This document shows positions 26,257 through 33,485 of a stretch of 64,000 nt of DNA, piece after piece; position 1 is the first letter of the stretch, and every line of letters begins with the position of its first letter. The notes beneath the pieces are model-generated. The model saw only the letters and a list, made by a program, of their open reading frames with translations. It did not search any database and was not told where the DNA came from. The translations under genes and the position numbers were made by a program. This DNA comes from JAKACA01 sp050008715 (lineage in GTDB: Bacteria > Actinomycetota > Acidimicrobiia > Acidimicrobiales > Bog-793): positions 18,821 to 82,820 of the forward strand of contig JBEKMC010000010.1 of the NCBI GenBank assembly GCA_050008715.1, written 5' to 3'.

Positions 26257-26496
26257 ATGTGGTTCCGAATCAGCAACGACAAGAGCCTCTCGGACACTCT
26301 TGCGGCAATTCGGCGGGAAAGCGGCGTCTCGCAGGCAGAGCTTGCGGAGCGGATCCAATCGGACCGAACCACCGTGGTCCGTCTCGAGAGCGGACGCCTC
26401 GAGGCGTTCACTCGTCTCACCTCCGCCTTCGCCATGCTCGGGTATGACCTGATCGCGGTTCCCCGTGGTGCGACCGTGACCGTGGAGGAGCGCTGA
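26257..26496 (+). CDS. hipB: HipB-like HTH antitoxin
   Basis: The 79-residue protein is a Cro/C1-type helix-turn-helix domain (LAAIRRESGVSQAELAERI, then RTTVVRLESGRL) followed by a short beta-tail (LIAVPRGATVTVEE). That is the size and shape of HipB antitoxins, which dimerise, bind the operator and neutralise the HipA kinase. AGGAGGA at 26241-26247 precedes the ATG by 9 bases. The stop overlaps the hipA ATG (TGATG), so the pair is co-translated. Confidence 0.88.
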   Translation: MWFRISNDKSLSDTLAAIRRESGVSQAELAERIQSDRTTVVRLESGRLEAFTRLTSAFAMLGYDLIAVPRGATVTVEER

Positions 26497-27737
26497 TGGC
26501 GGATCGCACTCTCAACGTCTGGCTCGGCGGTCAACAGGTCGCGGTGCTTCATCAGGGCCGTGCCGATCTCACCCTCGAATACCTCGGCAACGAGGTCGCC
26601 CGATCGGGTACTGGCTCTGTCGTACTCTCAGCTTCGCTCCTCGTCCGACGGCGCCCGTATGTTGGCAATTCAGTCGTGTACTGGCTTGAGGGTCTGCTTC
26701 CGGAGGGTGAGGCGCGGACCACGCTCGAAGCCATGCACAATGTCCGGCGAGGCGACACGTTCGGTCTCCTCGCGGCAATCGGGCGCGAATGCGCCGGCGC
26801 GATCTCCTTCCATCCAGAAGGAGCAGCGCCGAGCGGGCCCGGCACACCTCGGCCGATTACCCAAGACGAGCTCGCTCAGGCGATCGTCGATCTCCCGGCT
26901 CACCCTCTCGGTGCAAGTGAGGAGACGGGGATTTCACTCGGTGGCCTCCAGAGCAAGCTCCTCGTCTGTCGCGTAGACGACGGTTGGGGACTACCAACGG
27001 ACGGCGCTCCGAGCACGCACATCATGAAGCCAGAGCCTGCGGAGCATCCCGGGCTCGCCGCAGGCGAGGAGTACTCCATGCGACTCGGCCGAGCTGCAGG
27101 AATCGACACGGCAGGCGCTGACCTCTTGATGATTGCTGGGCGCCGCGTGCTCGTCGTCGAACGCTTCGACCGTGAATACGTGGACGGGGCCATCCAGCGT
27201 CTCCACCAAGAGGACGCATGCCAGGCGCTCGGGCTCGACTCACGCGATCGTAAGAAGTACCAAGAGGCCACTGGCGGCCCTTCTTACGGACAAATGGCTG
27301 CGCTGCTCAGGGCGCACGCCATCGACGTTTCGAGCGAGCTCAAGAAGTTGGCCAAGGCGATGATCCTCACGGTTGCCGTCGGCAACACCGATGCCCACGG
27401 AAAGAACCACGGCTTCCTCATCAAGAACGGAAGCCTCTCCTTCTCACCGGTCTACGACATGGCTCCCACCGTGCAGTTCGTCACGAGGCGCACGCTCGCC
27501 CTGTTTGTCGGAGGCGAAAACCGCTTGTGGCGAGTCACGAAGATGCACCTCGAGCTCGAGGCTCGATCGTGGGGCTTGAGCGGTCGCGAGGCCGTAGACG
27601 CCGTCGAAGAAACGACGTCGAAGATCGTTTATGCGCTCGACGACATGAGTGAGGGCGAGGCGGCCCGAGAGGTAATTGGTTCGATCCGAGAGTGCGCGTT
27701 GCGCCTCGCGGCGAGTAACTCCCTCTCGACGAGCTGA
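26496..27737 (+). CDS. hipA: HipA-like serine/threonine kinase toxin
   Basis: HipA toxins phosphorylate glutamyl-tRNA synthetase or related targets and halt growth. The 413-residue protein has the N-terminal subdomain with NSVVYWLEGLLPEGEAR, a SLGGLQSKLLV segment (family SGxQxK), THIMKPE that positions ATP, the catalytic loop GNTDAHGKNHG with D299, and the metal-binding SPVYDMAP. All kinase residues I can place are present, so activity is plausible. Its base composition is visibly less GC-rich than neighbouring genes, in keeping with transfer. Together with hipB it is the main cargo between the rnpB-derived repeats. The targeted protein is unknown. Confidence 0.92.
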   Translation: MADRTLNVWLGGQQVAVLHQGRADLTLEYLGNEVARSGTGSVVLSASLLVRRRPYVGNSVVYWLEGLLPEGEARTTLEAMHNVRRGDTFGLLAAIGRECAGAISFHPEGAAPSGPGTPRPITQDELAQAIVDLPAHPLGASEETGISLGGLQSKLLVCRVDDGWGLPTDGAPSTHIMKPEPAEHPGLAAGEEYSMRLGRAAGIDTAGADLLMIAGRRVLVVERFDREYVDGAIQRLHQEDACQALGLDSRDRKKYQEATGGPSYGQMAALLRAHAIDVSSELKKLAKAMILTVAVGNTDAHGKNHGFLIKNGSLSFSPVYDMAPTVQFVTRRTLALFVGGENRLWRVTKMHLELEARSWGLSGREAVDAVEETTSKIVYALDDMSEGEAAREVIGSIRECALRLAASNSLSTS

Positions 27738-27965
27738 GGAGCAACTCCCCGCGCTCCGCCGGTTCCTCCGCGACCACGGCAGCGGATGATCCTGGAGGCC
27801 CGCGTGCTCGCTCCTGGCCCATCCGGGAACGTGTCGCGGAGCGGCTCGGAGCGGCTGGCTGACCCTCTTCGCACCTGGCGAATCACCGGCGAGCTGAGGA
27901 CCAGCTGAGGACTGGGCCGATTTTTTGACCGCGAAAGTGCTGGTCACAGCCATGTTTGGCCTGTT
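27738..27965. other. Non-coding right arm of the rnpB-flanked island
   Basis: I see no credible gene here. The stretch contains a short direct repeat (GAGCTGAGGAC and CAGCTGAGGAC near 27891-27911) and a run of six T at 27921-27926, which after the GC-rich preceding bases may end hipBA transcription. No recombinase gene is present. Confidence 0.5.
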
Positions 27966-27991
27966 CCCCGCCCATAGGCCGACTCGCCACA
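27966..27991 (+). repeat. Right copy of the 26-bp att-like direct repeat
   Basis: A 25/26 match to the rnpB 3' end at 25788-25813, in the same orientation. Nothing else of rnpB is present around it, so it is a detached copy of the 3' end, as left at the far end of an integrated element. The distance between the two copies is 2178 bases. Confidence 0.88.
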
Positions 27992-28183
27992 TTCACCCGC
28001 TTGAGCAGGATACTTGCAGCTACGAAGGCGGGCTTGTCCGCGGAATGTCCGCACGGGTGCTGTGCGAGTCGGACGCCCGATGAACGGCAGCACATGGCGC
28101 CGCAGGTGAGTTCGACTTGGGCGGCCGTGCTCGCACGGTGGGCCTTTACGGCTCGCCATCCTAGCGGTGCGTCGCCGAACCCT

Positions 28184-29242
28184 TCAGCCGCTGATGACCG
28201 TCAGCTCACCTTCGTTGCCGTTGTCCTCGTCTGCCCAGTAGACGTAGATCCTGTCCGTCGACGGATCAACTCTGGCCGTGGCCGGCCCCTCGCCTACCAC
28301 GATCCTCGCGATGATCTTGTGCGTGGCGGCGTTGACAGCCGTCACCGTGTCGCTTCCGAAGTCCGGCACGTACACCGTGTCGGTCGAAGCATCGACATCG
28401 AGCTGGGCTGGTTGGCCTCCCACTGACTCGGTGCGAATGACCGTGTTGTGCTTGCCGTTGATCACCGACATCGTGTCGGCGCCATTGTTGCTGACGTAGA
28501 CGTCATCGCTCGATTGATCGACGGCGATGCCGTCGACGAAGCCACCGTTGTCGACCCCGACCTTGATTTTGGCGACCTGCCTGTTTCGCTTCCCGCTCAC
28601 GACCGACACGAATCCAGCCGCCGTGAGGTGGTCTACATAGACGGTGTCAGTCGCCGAGTCCACGGCGAGGTCGTCAGGCTCGGCTCCCACCTTGACGGTC
28701 GCGGTCACCTTGTTCCTCTTGCCGCTGATGACCGAGACAGTCCCCGAATATTCGTTCGCAACGTAGATGGTGTCAGTGGTCGTGTCTACCCCGATGCCGT
28801 GAGGGCCACTGCCGACCCTGACGGTGGCAACGACCTTGTTTGTCTTGCCGTTGATGACGGTCACCGACCCTCGAATGGAGTTGTTGCTGGCGTAGACGAG
28901 GTCTGTCTTTGGATCCACTGCGAGTCCCCAAATGGTCGAAGGAGTCTCGATCGTGCGGGTGAACTTGTTCGTCTTGGCGTCGAAGACGCACACGTCGAGA
29001 GTCCCTGAGACATAGACCGTGTCGGACGTGCTGTCCACCGCAACGCCGCCTCCGCTGCTGCACTCAGAGGTGGCGACGGTCGCGATCACCGTCGGTCGCC
29101 CTGCAGGAGAGGCCGATGCATTCCCGCCACCGATCAACGCCACCAGCACGATCAGGCCGGTGGCCCCTGCCACCGTCCTCCTCGACCATCGAGGCCGTCT
29201 CGCCTGCACCGATCGTCTGGCCTGAGTCGAGTTCTCTGTCAT
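28184..29242 (-). CDS. Secreted YVTN-type beta-propeller protein
   Basis: The 352-residue protein starts MTENSTQ with a twin-Arg-containing basic region and a hydrophobic helix (TGLIVLVALIGGGNASASP), a signal peptide or anchor. About seven repeats of some 42 residues follow, each with V(D)xx(T)DTVYVxN and (T)VxVI(S/N)GKxNKVxATVxVG. These are YVTN/NHL-like propeller blades, usually surface-exposed binding scaffolds. The ATG at 29242 is preceded by GGAAGAGGG and is preferred over an in-frame start 144 bases upstream. There is no neighbouring partner gene in the same orientation. Confidence 0.88.
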   Translation of the reverse strand: MTENSTQARRSVQARRPRWSRRTVAGATGLIVLVALIGGGNASASPAGRPTVIATVATSECSSGGGVAVDSTSDTVYVSGTLDVCVFDAKTNKFTRTIETPSTIWGLAVDPKTDLVYASNNSIRGSVTVINGKTNKVVATVRVGSGPHGIGVDTTTDTIYVANEYSGTVSVISGKRNKVTATVKVGAEPDDLAVDSATDTVYVDHLTAAGFVSVVSGKRNRQVAKIKVGVDNGGFVDGIAVDQSSDDVYVSNNGADTMSVINGKHNTVIRTESVGGQPAQLDVDASTDTVYVPDFGSDTVTAVNAATHKIIARIVVGEGPATARVDPSTDRIYVYWADEDNGNEGELTVISG

Positions 29243-29544
29243 GATCCCATCCCTCTTCCGTAGCTCGAGCCAAAGCGGCCACCTGTGACGCGCGCCTCGC
29301 AGCGGGGTCGGCAAAGAGTAGATCCCTCGACGGCCCCCCGTTCTTTGGTCCATGATTGCGCGCGCAACCAACGTAGGACGGTGCATCCCAACTTCGTCAA
29401 GGCATTGATGGACGCTGACCTAGCGATCCCCGACTTCGTGCCAGCTCGGCCGGCGTGGATGGAGCGAGTGCTCGCGAATGTTCGCCCGCCTGGAACGGCT
29501 CGATCCGGGCACCTTCGCTCGAAGTCGTGAATGTCGCTGGGGAC
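29243..29544. other. Intergenic stretch between the propeller and Clp-N genes
   Basis: It holds the ribosome-binding site and presumably the promoter of the propeller gene. An 81-codon plus-strand frame (29285-29530) ends with a protein-like stretch (NFVKALMDADLAIPDFVPAR), but it has no ribosome-binding site and no recognisable family, so I do not call it. Confidence 0.4.
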
Positions 29545-30057
29545 TCAGCTGTCGGGCGTGACCGCATCCAATCGGCGCCGAACCTCCGACGTGTCCACGC
29601 CGAGAGCGCCCAGCAGCACCGCCGCAGCATCTGGTGGTTGGAGAGTGAGGATCTGGGCCAGTACCTGCTGGGCCGTGACGTAGAGCCTCCGACGGTTGGA
29701 CTTCGACGCTTCCTCGAGCACTTTCTTTGCCGCGGGCGTGATGCGGAGGCGATCTTTTTGCGCGACGTCCCTGAGCCTCGGCTTCCTCGGCACGGCGCGC
29801 ATCGGCAGTGGGGGAGCGTCGGCGCCGGGCCCCAGGCCCAGGGCACCCAGGGCTTCGTGATCGAGCGACGCAAGCGCCTGGCGAGCTTGCTGCAGGTTCA
29901 CGCCCAACACGACTTCGACCGAGGGATCCTCGAACAAGGCGAGCAGGAGGTGATCGGTGCCATATCGGCGATCACCTCGGCGACGAGCCTCCTCAGCGGC
30001 CTGCATACAGATGGCCCAGGCGTGAAGCGTCTCTGGCGCAACGGATTCGGTGGTCAT
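29545..30057 (-). CDS. Clp N-terminal-domain protein
   Basis: The 170-residue protein has two Clp-N-like repeats (HAWAICMQAAEEARRRGDRRYGTDHLLLALFED, then LRITPAAKKVLEEASKSNRRRLYVTAQQVLAQILT) but no AAA+ ATPase. Stand-alone Clp-N proteins are thought to act as substrate or adaptor modules for ClpC/ClpP or to sense stress; this is inferred from the family. AAGGAG lies before the ATG. Its start overlaps the stop of the small HTH gene upstream by four bases (ATGA), so both are one operon. Confidence 0.82.
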   Translation of the reverse strand: MTTESVAPETLHAWAICMQAAEEARRRGDRRYGTDHLLLALFEDPSVEVVLGVNLQQARQALASLDHEALGALGLGPGADAPPLPMRAVPRKPRLRDVAQKDRLRITPAAKKVLEEASKSNRRRLYVTAQQVLAQILTLQPPDAAAVLLGALGVDTSEVRRRLDAVTPDS

Positions 30058-30266
30058 GATGACTCCTTGCTGTACTTGGCATGTGCGGATTGGCGCGTGA
30101 CGCCCAAAGCGTCTCCGATCTGCTGCCACGACCAGCCTTTTTCCCGGGCCGAGGCGACGTGGTGCGCTTCGACCCTCTCAGCCAGGCGATGTAGCGCCAA
30201 CGAGGCGCGAAGGCCAATTGCCGGGTCATCCGACGAGAGATTCAGGTTGAGGTCTTCGACATCCAT
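30054..30266 (-). CDS. Small helix-turn-helix protein, partner of the Clp-N gene
   Basis: The 70-residue protein ends in a helix-turn-helix (HHVASAREKGWSWQQIGDALGVTRQSAHAKY), a compact form widely paired with stand-alone Clp-N proteins in actinobacteria. It is the obvious candidate to bind the twin palindromes that cover its own promoter. The ATG lies 7 bases after a TATACT -10 element with no room for a ribosome-binding site, so the mRNA should be leaderless. Confidence 0.8.
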   Translation of the reverse strand: MDVEDLNLNLSSDDPAIGLRASLALHRLAERVEAHHVASAREKGWSWQQIGDALGVTRQSAHAKYSKESS

Positions 30267-30302
30267 GACTGTCAGTATAGACTGACATTGGCGATTTGTC
30301 AA
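30267..30302 (-). promoter_or_regulatory. Consensus promoter of the HTH/Clp-N operon
   Basis: On the minus strand TTGACA (30302-30297) and TATACT (30279-30274) are 17 bases apart. The first matches the -35 consensus exactly and the second matches the -10 in five of six bases. The -10 ends 7 bases before the ATG at 30266, so transcription should begin at or next to the start codon. Confidence 0.8.
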
Positions 30303-30314
30303 CCTAAACTGACA
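30270..30314. promoter_or_regulatory. Twin 18-bp palindromic operators
   Basis: TGTCAGTATAGACTGACA (30270-30287) and TGTCAACCTAAACTGACA (30297-30314) share 13 of 18 bases and begin 27 bases apart. The first overlaps the -10, the second the -35. The first is a perfect inverted repeat of TGTCAGT around ATAG. A protein on both sites would block RNA polymerase. Confidence 0.7.
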
Positions 30315-30385
30315 GAACAGATCGCCGCACCGGAGTGCCCCAGATGGCAACGGGGTGTCTCTGCCGGCACCGTGCGACTGTGCGA

Positions 30386-31819
30386 CTATGCGAGCTGTTC
30401 GCTCGCGAGCTTGGCCCCCACCCGGAAGGCCTCCTCGTTGAGCGGGATCATGGCGCACTTGTCGTGCAGTGCAGCCCGGATGGCGGTGAGGAAGCTCTCG
30501 ACAGGAAGGACTTTCGTCGCTCCCTGCAGGGCGCCGAGAGCCACGACGTTCTTGACGACGACGGCGCCGAGGTCTTTGGCAACCGTGGCAAAGGGTACGG
30601 CCACCGTCCGCACGCCGGCCGGGAGGCCGTCGGGCGGCCCGCTGATGACGGAACTGTCGTAGATGACGATCCCGCCCGCCAGCACGGTCGGGCCGAACTT
30701 CGCCAGGCTGGGAGCGTTGAACGCTACGAGCACGTGCGGGTGAGGAGCCGACGGCGAGAGCACCTCGTGCGCTGCCACGTGGACGTCGGCGTACGAAGTG
30801 CCGCCGCGAGACTCCGGTCCATAGCTCGGGATGTGCGTCGCGTCGTAGCCTTCGTTGATCGCCGCCCGAGTGAGGATCATCGCCGCCGTCTGAGCGCCGT
30901 CGCCGCCGGACCCGGCAAACTTCAAGCTGATGTCCTCCGGGTCGATGTGGGTCGGGAACCTCTCGGCAAACCGAGGCGGCCGCTCGAGGGTGGCGTTCAC
31001 GACGCCCAGTGCTGCTTCGGCCTCGAAGGTCGCCGTCGGGATGACGGGGTATGTCGGTTCGTCCGTGGTGTCCTTCTTCACGCCGAGCGGGAAGATCGGC
31101 ACCATGTTGTCCTTCACCCAGTTCTCCGCCTCCTCGGGGTCGAGACCGAGGTAGAGCGGGCACTCGGAGAGGACCTCGATGAAGGCGAAGCCGGTACCGG
31201 CGACCTGCAGCTCGAGAGCCTTCTTGATGGCGCGCTTGGCGTGAGTCCGCCGCCGATTGTCGTAGAGGGCGACACGTTCGACGTACACGGGCCCGTCCAA
31301 TCCGCCGATCAACTCCGCCATCTTCAACGGCTGACCGGCCGAGAGTGTGCGGCCCGCCGGGGTGGTGCTCGTCTGCTGGCCGATGAGCGTCGTCGGAGCC
31401 ATCTGACCGCCGGTCATTCCGTAGATGGCGTTGTTGATGAAGATGACGGTGATCGGGATGCCGAGCTGGGCGGTGCTGACAATCTCGGCGAGACCGATGG
31501 AGGCGAGATCGCCGTCACCCTGATAGGAGATCACGATCGAGTCTGGGTTCGCCGTCTTCTGGCCGATCGCAACTGCCGGAGCGCGGCCGTGGGCGGCCTG
31601 GGTGTTGCCGACGTCGAAGTAGTAGTACGAGAAGACCGAGCAACCGACGGGCGACACGAGGACCGTGCGGTCCTGCACGCCGAGCTCGTCGATGGCCTCA
31701 GCGAGGTATTTCTGAGCAAGGCCATGCCCGCAGCCCGGGCAGTAGGTCGTCGAGTGGGCGTTGAGCCCCTCGGCGTGGGCATGGCGCTCGAACTGGCGGT
31801 AGAAGACCGAAGTCGGCAT
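30386..31819 (-). CDS. 2-oxoacid:ferredoxin oxidoreductase, fused beta (TPP) and gamma domains
   Basis: The enzyme oxidatively decarboxylates a 2-oxoacid to acyl-CoA and reduces ferredoxin. In this 477-residue subunit residues 1-270 are the TPP-binding beta part (STTYCPGCGHG, then the GDGD motif in SYQGDGDLASIG with INNAIYGMTGGQ). Residues 300-470 are the gamma part (FAGSGGDGAQTAAMILTRAA, then SYGPESRGGTSYADVHV). Beta-gamma fusion with a separate ferredoxin-alpha subunit is a VOR-like layout. The ATG at 31819 is favoured over a GTG at 31822 because AGGAGGT then sits 6 bases away. It overlaps the alpha subunit stop. Confidence 0.92.
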   Translation of the reverse strand: MPTSVFYRQFERHAHAEGLNAHSTTYCPGCGHGLAQKYLAEAIDELGVQDRTVLVSPVGCSVFSYYYFDVGNTQAAHGRAPAVAIGQKTANPDSIVISYQGDGDLASIGLAEIVSTAQLGIPITVIFINNAIYGMTGGQMAPTTLIGQQTSTTPAGRTLSAGQPLKMAELIGGLDGPVYVERVALYDNRRRTHAKRAIKKALELQVAGTGFAFIEVLSECPLYLGLDPEEAENWVKDNMVPIFPLGVKKDTTDEPTYPVIPTATFEAEAALGVVNATLERPPRFAERFPTHIDPEDISLKFAGSGGDGAQTAAMILTRAAINEGYDATHIPSYGPESRGGTSYADVHVAAHEVLSPSAPHPHVLVAFNAPSLAKFGPTVLAGGIVIYDSSVISGPPDGLPAGVRTVAVPFATVAKDLGAVVVKNVVALGALQGATKVLPVESFLTAIRAALHDKCAMIPLNEEAFRVGAKLASEQLA

Positions 31820-33216
31820 CACCGCACCTCCTGCAGGCTCAGGACGTGCTCGACGATCTCGTCCTGCGACGGGAGGATTCCACCCATGCGGCGCACGTGG
31901 CTCATGGGCGGCGGCGCGTGGACGCCGGCGTGGCTGAGGGCAAGGCGAAGCTCGTCTTCCAGCTGGCCGCTGCTCGCCTCAACGATGACGAGGTGCCCCA
32001 CTCGGTCGAGCAGGGTGAGGAGGGCATCGATCGGGAAGGGCCACAGCGTGATGGGGCGGAAGAGGCCCACCTTCACGCCCTTTTCCCGCAGATCTTTGAT
32101 GGCGCCTTTCGCCAGCTGCGCCGGCGTGTTGCACGCCACGAGAACGACGTCTGCGTCCTCGCACCGGTAGATGTCGGCCCGCTGTTCCTGGCGCGTCATC
32201 TCCTCGTACTTCTCGTTGAGGTGGACGTTGTGCCGCTCGAGGTCGACTTCTGAGAGGTTGATCGAGCAGATCAGGTTGCCGCGGTGCGAGCGGTCGCCGA
32301 ACACGGCCCACTCGGGGACCCCCGGCACGACCATCTCGCCTGGGAGCCGCACCTTCCCGGTCATCTGGCCGAGGTATCCGTCGCCCACGATGACGACGGG
32401 GTTGCGGTACTTGAAGGCGAGCTCGAAGGAGAGCATCGCCAGGTCCAGCATCTCCTGTGGCGTCGAGGGGGCCAGCACGATGGCGTGGGTGTTGCCGTGG
32501 CCGAGTCCTCGGCAGACGAGTTTGATGTCCGCCTGCTCGGGACCGATGTTGCCGAGACCAGGGCCGCCACGCATGATGTTCACGAAGACGGCGGGAACCT
32601 CCGAGCCGATCATGTACGAGATGCCCTCGAGCATCAGGCTGAAGCCCGGCGAGCTCGTGAAGGTCATGCAGCGCTTCCCGGCGCCGCCGGCTCCGTACAT
32701 CATGTTGACGGTCGCAACTTCGCTGACGGCCTGCACGAAGACGCCATCGAGCTGGGGCAGAACCTTCGCCATCAGCTCAGCCCCCTCCGTCGACGGGGTG
32801 ATCGGATACCCGAAGACGTGACGGCAGCCGGCGAGGAGGGAGCCAACGGCCACGGCGTAGGTTCCTTTCACGACGAGGGGCTCGCGCATCGGCAACGGAA
32901 GCGTGCTGTCTGGCCAAGGTTCCGGCACGGGGGCATCGAACGGCCGCGGCCCGAAGAGTACGGCGGGATCCACCATCTCGAAACCCACCTCGTCACCTTG
33001 CGGCCGGAGGCCATAGGGCTCAGGACAGGCGTCGTAGCAAAGACCGCACCCGTTGCACTGGGTCAGGTCGAGAACGATCGGCACCAATCCCGTCTCCGGA
33101 TTGATCTCCGTGCCGAGTGTGAAGCAGTTCTTGATGCATGAGCTGATGCAGCGCCCGCACCCCTTGCAGTACTCCGGTATGACGAAGGGCCTGGGTCGTT
33201 CGGCCACTGTGGTCAT
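31819..33216 (-). CDS. 2-oxoacid:ferredoxin oxidoreductase, fused ferredoxin (delta) and alpha subunit
   Basis: The 465-residue protein begins with a two-cluster ferredoxin domain: CKGCGRCISSC near residue 17 and CNGCGLCYDACP near 54, each placed to bind a 4Fe-4S cluster. The alpha domain follows (GTYAVAVGSLLAGCRHVFGYPITPSTE; SEVATVNMMYGAGGAGKRCMTFTSSPG; NIMRGGPGLGNIGPEQAD). The active enzyme would be an (alpha-delta)(beta-gamma) dimer. Substrates of this branch are usually branched-chain or aryl 2-oxoacids (VOR/IOR-like), but 2-oxoglutarate cannot be excluded. GAGGAG precedes the ATG. Confidence 0.93.
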   Translation of the reverse strand: MTTVAERPRPFVIPEYCKGCGRCISSCIKNCFTLGTEINPETGLVPIVLDLTQCNGCGLCYDACPEPYGLRPQGDEVGFEMVDPAVLFGPRPFDAPVPEPWPDSTLPLPMREPLVVKGTYAVAVGSLLAGCRHVFGYPITPSTEGAELMAKVLPQLDGVFVQAVSEVATVNMMYGAGGAGKRCMTFTSSPGFSLMLEGISYMIGSEVPAVFVNIMRGGPGLGNIGPEQADIKLVCRGLGHGNTHAIVLAPSTPQEMLDLAMLSFELAFKYRNPVVIVGDGYLGQMTGKVRLPGEMVVPGVPEWAVFGDRSHRGNLICSINLSEVDLERHNVHLNEKYEEMTRQEQRADIYRCEDADVVLVACNTPAQLAKGAIKDLREKGVKVGLFRPITLWPFPIDALLTLLDRVGHLVIVEASSGQLEDELRLALSHAGVHAPPPMSHVRRMGGILPSQDEIVEHVLSLQEVR

Positions 33217-33362
33217 GGCGTCATCTCCTCGGGAAGCTCACGCCGTGAGGCACCGGTGCTGCCGGCGCCCTCGACTCCTGGCAAGAAGCTGCTCCCCCGA
33301 TGGCCAACACCGGACGAGACACTCTCACCGAGTCCATCTTCAGCCGGCAGGCGTGACCCGGC

Positions 33363-33379
33363 TAGGGCCTTTCGGCCGG
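33363..33379. promoter_or_regulatory. Palindrome in the divergent oxidoreductase/acyl-CoA synthetase region
   Basis: TAGGGCCTTTCGGCCGG carries GGCC-TTTC-GGCC, which loosely resembles DosR/DevR-type boxes of actinobacteria (GGGACCNNNGGCCC class). It sits between two divergent genes whose products would work without oxygen, which is why I note it. Assignment to DosR is inference. Confidence 0.3.
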
Positions 33380-33485
33380 AAGCAGCCTCCTATCGGGTAG
33401 GAATTCGCAGCTAATGGAGCACCACGAGAGCTTCGAGTGACCTTCGACCCTACAAGTGAGCTCCCGGCTGCGGGAGACTGCAGAC

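Noticed and set aside
29285..29530. 81-codon frame between the propeller and Clp-N genes
   Set aside because: No ribosome-binding site, no -10 hexamer near its start and no recognisable family, although its final part looks protein-like.
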